Source: Spirosoma linguale DSM 74 (GTDB taxonomy: Bacteria; Bacteroidota; Bacteroidia; Cytophagales; Spirosomataceae). Taken from it: a stretch of DNA of 36,434 nt. Position numbers and translations under genes: made by a program. The first letter of the stretch is position 1. The number at the start of each line of letters is the position of its first letter. The stretch is taken from contig CP001772.1 in NCBI GenBank assembly GCA_000024525.1, positions 1-36,434 of the forward strand. The letters are read 5' to 3'. The notes under the pieces are model-generated. The model saw nothing but the letters and a program-made list of their open reading frames with translations, searched no databases and was not told the DNA's origin. Positions 34,582 through 36,434 of this stretch are shown here, in pieces.

Positions 34582-34625
34582 AAGGATGAATTCACCCGAT
34601 CTTTGTATTAGCTTACCATAATGTT

Positions 34626-34642
34626 CACTTATACAACAAATT
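34626..34642 (+). promoter_or_regulatory. Shared TTATACAACA element, 75 bases before the DUF4369 gene
   Basis: CACTTATACAACAAATT, one of six copies in the window. A TTGTA motif about 26 bases upstream recurs at a similar distance from the copy at 1790-1804. Confidence 0.45.
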
Positions 34643-34716
34643 TAAAATGCAACTAAAACAGCATAATAGCGTCTTTGATGCACTTAGTTGAGCCGACTAA
34701 GTGTAAATTTTAGGAC

Positions 34717-35412
34717 ATGAGAATATCCTTGACGCTGCTGATCTTACTTTATTTTGCTGGTTCTTCAATCGCTCAATCTTTGCTAACAATCAGAGGAAAG
34801 ACAGATGATCTACAAAGTAGTCAGGTTTACTTATTCTTTGTCAACCCAGCCCAATCGGATACTACTTTGGTTGATTCAGCAACCGTCACCCGGCAACAAT
34901 TTAGTTTCAAGAAAAGCCTCCAGGAACCCAAACAGGCCTTTCTAAGACTCAGAAACCACTCCAAAAAAGTCGCCTTTCTGTGGGACAATCCTATTGAAGT
35001 CAACTTCAGTGATCGCTCGCCAACTAGCTCATCGGTTACTAACTCGGTGGCCACTACAGAATGGTATGACTTTACGGCCGGAATTGATTCTACTCATGAA
35101 CAACAGGTTGTTGTCTTTGCTAACCAGAAAGCTGCACTTCTTCGACAAAAGCCCCAAAAAGGCGTCACTTATGATTCAAATAGAGTGATGAGCTTTGTCA
35201 GGACGGGTATAGACCTAATGCAGGTTCGTCGGCGACAGCTCATCACGTTTAGAGAACGTCATCCTTTATCTTGGGTGAATTTATACTTGCTTTGCTGGTA
35301 TCGGTCGGAGTTGGGGCGTGCCAGTGTTTATCAACTAATGAGACAGTTACCCACACATTTGAAGGAGTCGGCCTTATATGGTCAACTTGATTTAGCTTTG
35401 CAGGAGATGTAA
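34717..35412 (+). CDS. DUF4369-like secreted protein
   Basis: The 231-residue protein has a signal peptide (residues 1-19, ending SSIAQ). The N-terminal part (TIRGKTDDLQSSQVYLFF ... QEPKQAFLRLRN ... VAFLWDNPIEVNF) has the beta-sandwich pattern of DUF4369, the domain that usually precedes AhpC/thioredoxin in Bacteroidota. Here no thioredoxin domain follows; the rest is helical (DLMQVRRRQLITFRERHPLSWVNLYLLCWY). Acting outside the cytoplasm, its role is unknown. It follows the thioredoxin-barrel gene on the same strand and may work with it. Confidence 0.6.
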   Translation: MRISLTLLILLYFAGSSIAQSLLTIRGKTDDLQSSQVYLFFVNPAQSDTTLVDSATVTRQQFSFKKSLQEPKQAFLRLRNHSKKVAFLWDNPIEVNFSDRSPTSSSVTNSVATTEWYDFTAGIDSTHEQQVVVFANQKAALLRQKPQKGVTYDSNRVMSFVRTGIDLMQVRRRQLITFRERHPLSWVNLYLLCWYRSELGRASVYQLMRQLPTHLKESALYGQLDLALQEM

Positions 35413-35487
35413 GGCAAGAGACATCTCCAAGATGAGTTGAATAGGTTCATATTTAACGATTCTGACTTTTTTTACATAACATATTCT

Positions 35488-35502
35488 GGATTATACAACA
35501 GA
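35488..35502 (+). promoter_or_regulatory. Shared GGATTATACAACAGA leader before the lipoprotein gene
   Basis: Identical 15-mer to the leader of the gene at 1432-1788, with about 50 conserved bases upstream. The start codon is 6 bases downstream. Confidence 0.6.
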
Positions 35503-35507
35503 TTTCA

Positions 35508-35921
35508 ATGACTAAATTAGCTTACTGTTGTTTGATGTTCTTGGCGACATCCTGCGGAGCGGGGTGGTCAGATTATACAGAGGAAATTGAAGAAGGATAT
35601 ACTTGGGTAAATGAAGGAGATCCCGTTAACGTGATAATTTCAGACGTTAAAGGCGTAAATTCCCTTGCGTACTTAAGAAAGTATTGTAACAACGGTGCTT
35701 ATATCTGCGCCTGGCAAGCGGATAGCGCTCAGATACATAGGTCTGGTCTTAAGTCGGGCGGTATGAAAGAGAATAGCTATGTGTATGACTCATCTGATCG
35801 GTTTTACATCATTGATGTTAAAGGGAAACACCAGTATGGCCCTTATCAAAAAGATGCATTTTTTACCAAGGTAAAATCCTTAAATATTCACGTTTCTTGG
35901 AAGCCGATAAGTTATCAGTGA
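35508..35921 (+). CDS. Hypothetical lipoprotein
   Basis: The 137-residue protein has an N-terminal hydrophobic segment ending in the lipobox LATSC (cysteine at 16), so it is lipid-anchored in an outer or inner membrane. The mature part starts GAGWSDYTEEIEEGYTWVNEG and has a beta-rich pattern like that of DUF3997 lipoproteins, an assignment by memory. The promoter closely matches that of the small gene at 1432-1788. No function is proven. Confidence 0.6.
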   Translation: MTKLAYCCLMFLATSCGAGWSDYTEEIEEGYTWVNEGDPVNVIISDVKGVNSLAYLRKYCNNGAYICAWQADSAQIHRSGLKSGGMKENSYVYDSSDRFYIIDVKGKHQYGPYQKDAFFTKVKSLNIHVSWKPISYQ

Positions 35922-35964
35922 ATCCATTTTGTAGCTGTATAGTAGGCTCAACTTATCATAATTG

Positions 35965-35980
35965 CACTTATAGAACAGAC
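35965..35980 (+). promoter_or_regulatory. Variant TTATAGAACAGA element before the gene at 35989
   Basis: CACTTATAGAACAGAC, one base change in the core, directly upstream of the GTG start at 35989. Confidence 0.4.
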
Positions 35981-35988
35981 TGCATACT

Positions 35989-36387
35989 GTGAATTCAGCA
36001 ATAATTGAGGCAAAATTTAGAAGATATAATGTCGAATCAGAGCGTCTATTTTTGCGTAAAAGTGCGCCTGATAATGTCAAAGACGTATTGAACTCTATCC
36101 CATCAGTTATTGAAAAAGATTTGATTGTAATATTCTATAGGTCAAGTAACTGCTTTTGGGCTATGACCTTAGAGAAAATTATCATTTTTTCAGAAGGTAG
36201 TTGGCTTACAGTGTTGTTTCAAGATATTGATAAAATTGATACTGATTTCCTAGATCAACCTAAACAGAACATTTCCGAAATAGGGCTATTAATGAAAAAT
36301 AGTTCTACAGCTAGGTTGGCAGTGGAAGAAACAACTTGGCATGTTGTTTTAGGAATACTGAAGCTCCTAAAGGTACAGCATCAATAA
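35989..36387 (+). CDS. Hypothetical 132-residue protein, PH-like fold suspected
   Basis: Begins at a GTG at 35989. The middle has EKDLIVIFYRSSNCFWAMTLEKIIIFSEGSWLTVLFQDIDKID, alternating strands like the bacterial PH-fold proteins, and a helical end (WHVVLGILKLLK). AT-rich. The leader element variant is immediately upstream. No role is proven; immunity-type proteins often have this size and fold, but no toxin is adjacent. Confidence 0.5.
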   Translation: MNSAIIEAKFRRYNVESERLFLRKSAPDNVKDVLNSIPSVIEKDLIVIFYRSSNCFWAMTLEKIIIFSEGSWLTVLFQDIDKIDTDFLDQPKQNISEIGLLMKNSSTARLAVEETTWHVVLGILKLLKVQHQ

Positions 36388-36434
36388 AACTATTCTATGG
36401 TTGAGAAATAAGGCTTATTCAATCGTTTCTGATT

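Overview
The window looks like a plasmid, or most of one, from a Bacteroidota host of the Cytophagales/Spirosoma type. This rests on family content rather than a database match: LytS/LytTR signalling, DUF4932, DUF4369 and DUF4238 proteins, a PorT-like barrel, and a parA-parB-repA replicon with a nearby iteron origin. No rRNA, tRNA, CRISPR array or core metabolic gene is visible. Base composition is mosaic: the LytSR operon, transposons, recombinase and RNA-processing elements are GC-richer, while the 925-residue LRR-GTPase gene and its neighbours are clearly AT-rich, which suggests separate transfer.

Layout. 0-3.1 kb: small hypothetical genes on the minus strand, a 132-bp MITE and decayed transposon ends. 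3.17-5.73 kb: an intact IS21-family element (istA, istB). 5.9-9.3 kb: a compact plus-strand operon of a secreted DUF4932 metallopeptidase-like protein, a LytS-type histidine kinase and a LytTR response regulator. 9.5-13.6 kb: a TIR-like gene cut by an IS3-family element, which is itself interrupted by a group II intron; exact intron boundaries restore the transposase frame. 13.7-20.9 kb: an accessory island with a broken ribbon-helix-helix-like gene, a 34-bp perfect palindrome, an LRR-ROC-COR protein carrying an extra nuclease-like C-terminal domain (best candidate for a new defence protein), a DUF5677 gene, and a DUF4238 gene split by an IS5-family element. 21.7-25.0 kb: a parA-like gene with no Walker A plus a small RHH partner, a HigBA module and a Panacea-type toxin-antitoxin pair.

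25.0-27.0 kb is about 2 kb with no credible gene, but it holds three copies of a 24-bp motif, a perfect 21-bp inverted repeat and a cluster of GTTACAA motifs. 27.0-30.8 kb is the replication/maintenance core: a MobC-like RHH protein, a toprim/primase-like protein, an iteron-and-DnaA-box origin, RepA, a small ParB-like RHH protein and a ParA whose P-loop lysine is arginine. 31.5-32.7 kb: a serine recombinase followed by two repeat arrays, one of GGTATACC and one of GTTTRCA, both in about 11-bp register; this is a candidate centromere, incompatibility or recombination site. 33.1-36.4 kb: a frameshifted gene, a thioredoxin/beta-barrel fusion, a DUF4369 protein, a lipoprotein and a PH-like small protein.

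A shared upstream element containing TTATACAACA occurs before six genes, four at the right end and two at the left end. This suggests a common regulon and would fit a circular molecule in which the two ends are adjacent. The functions of the GTPase protein, the repeat arrays and the leader element are inferences from sequence only.
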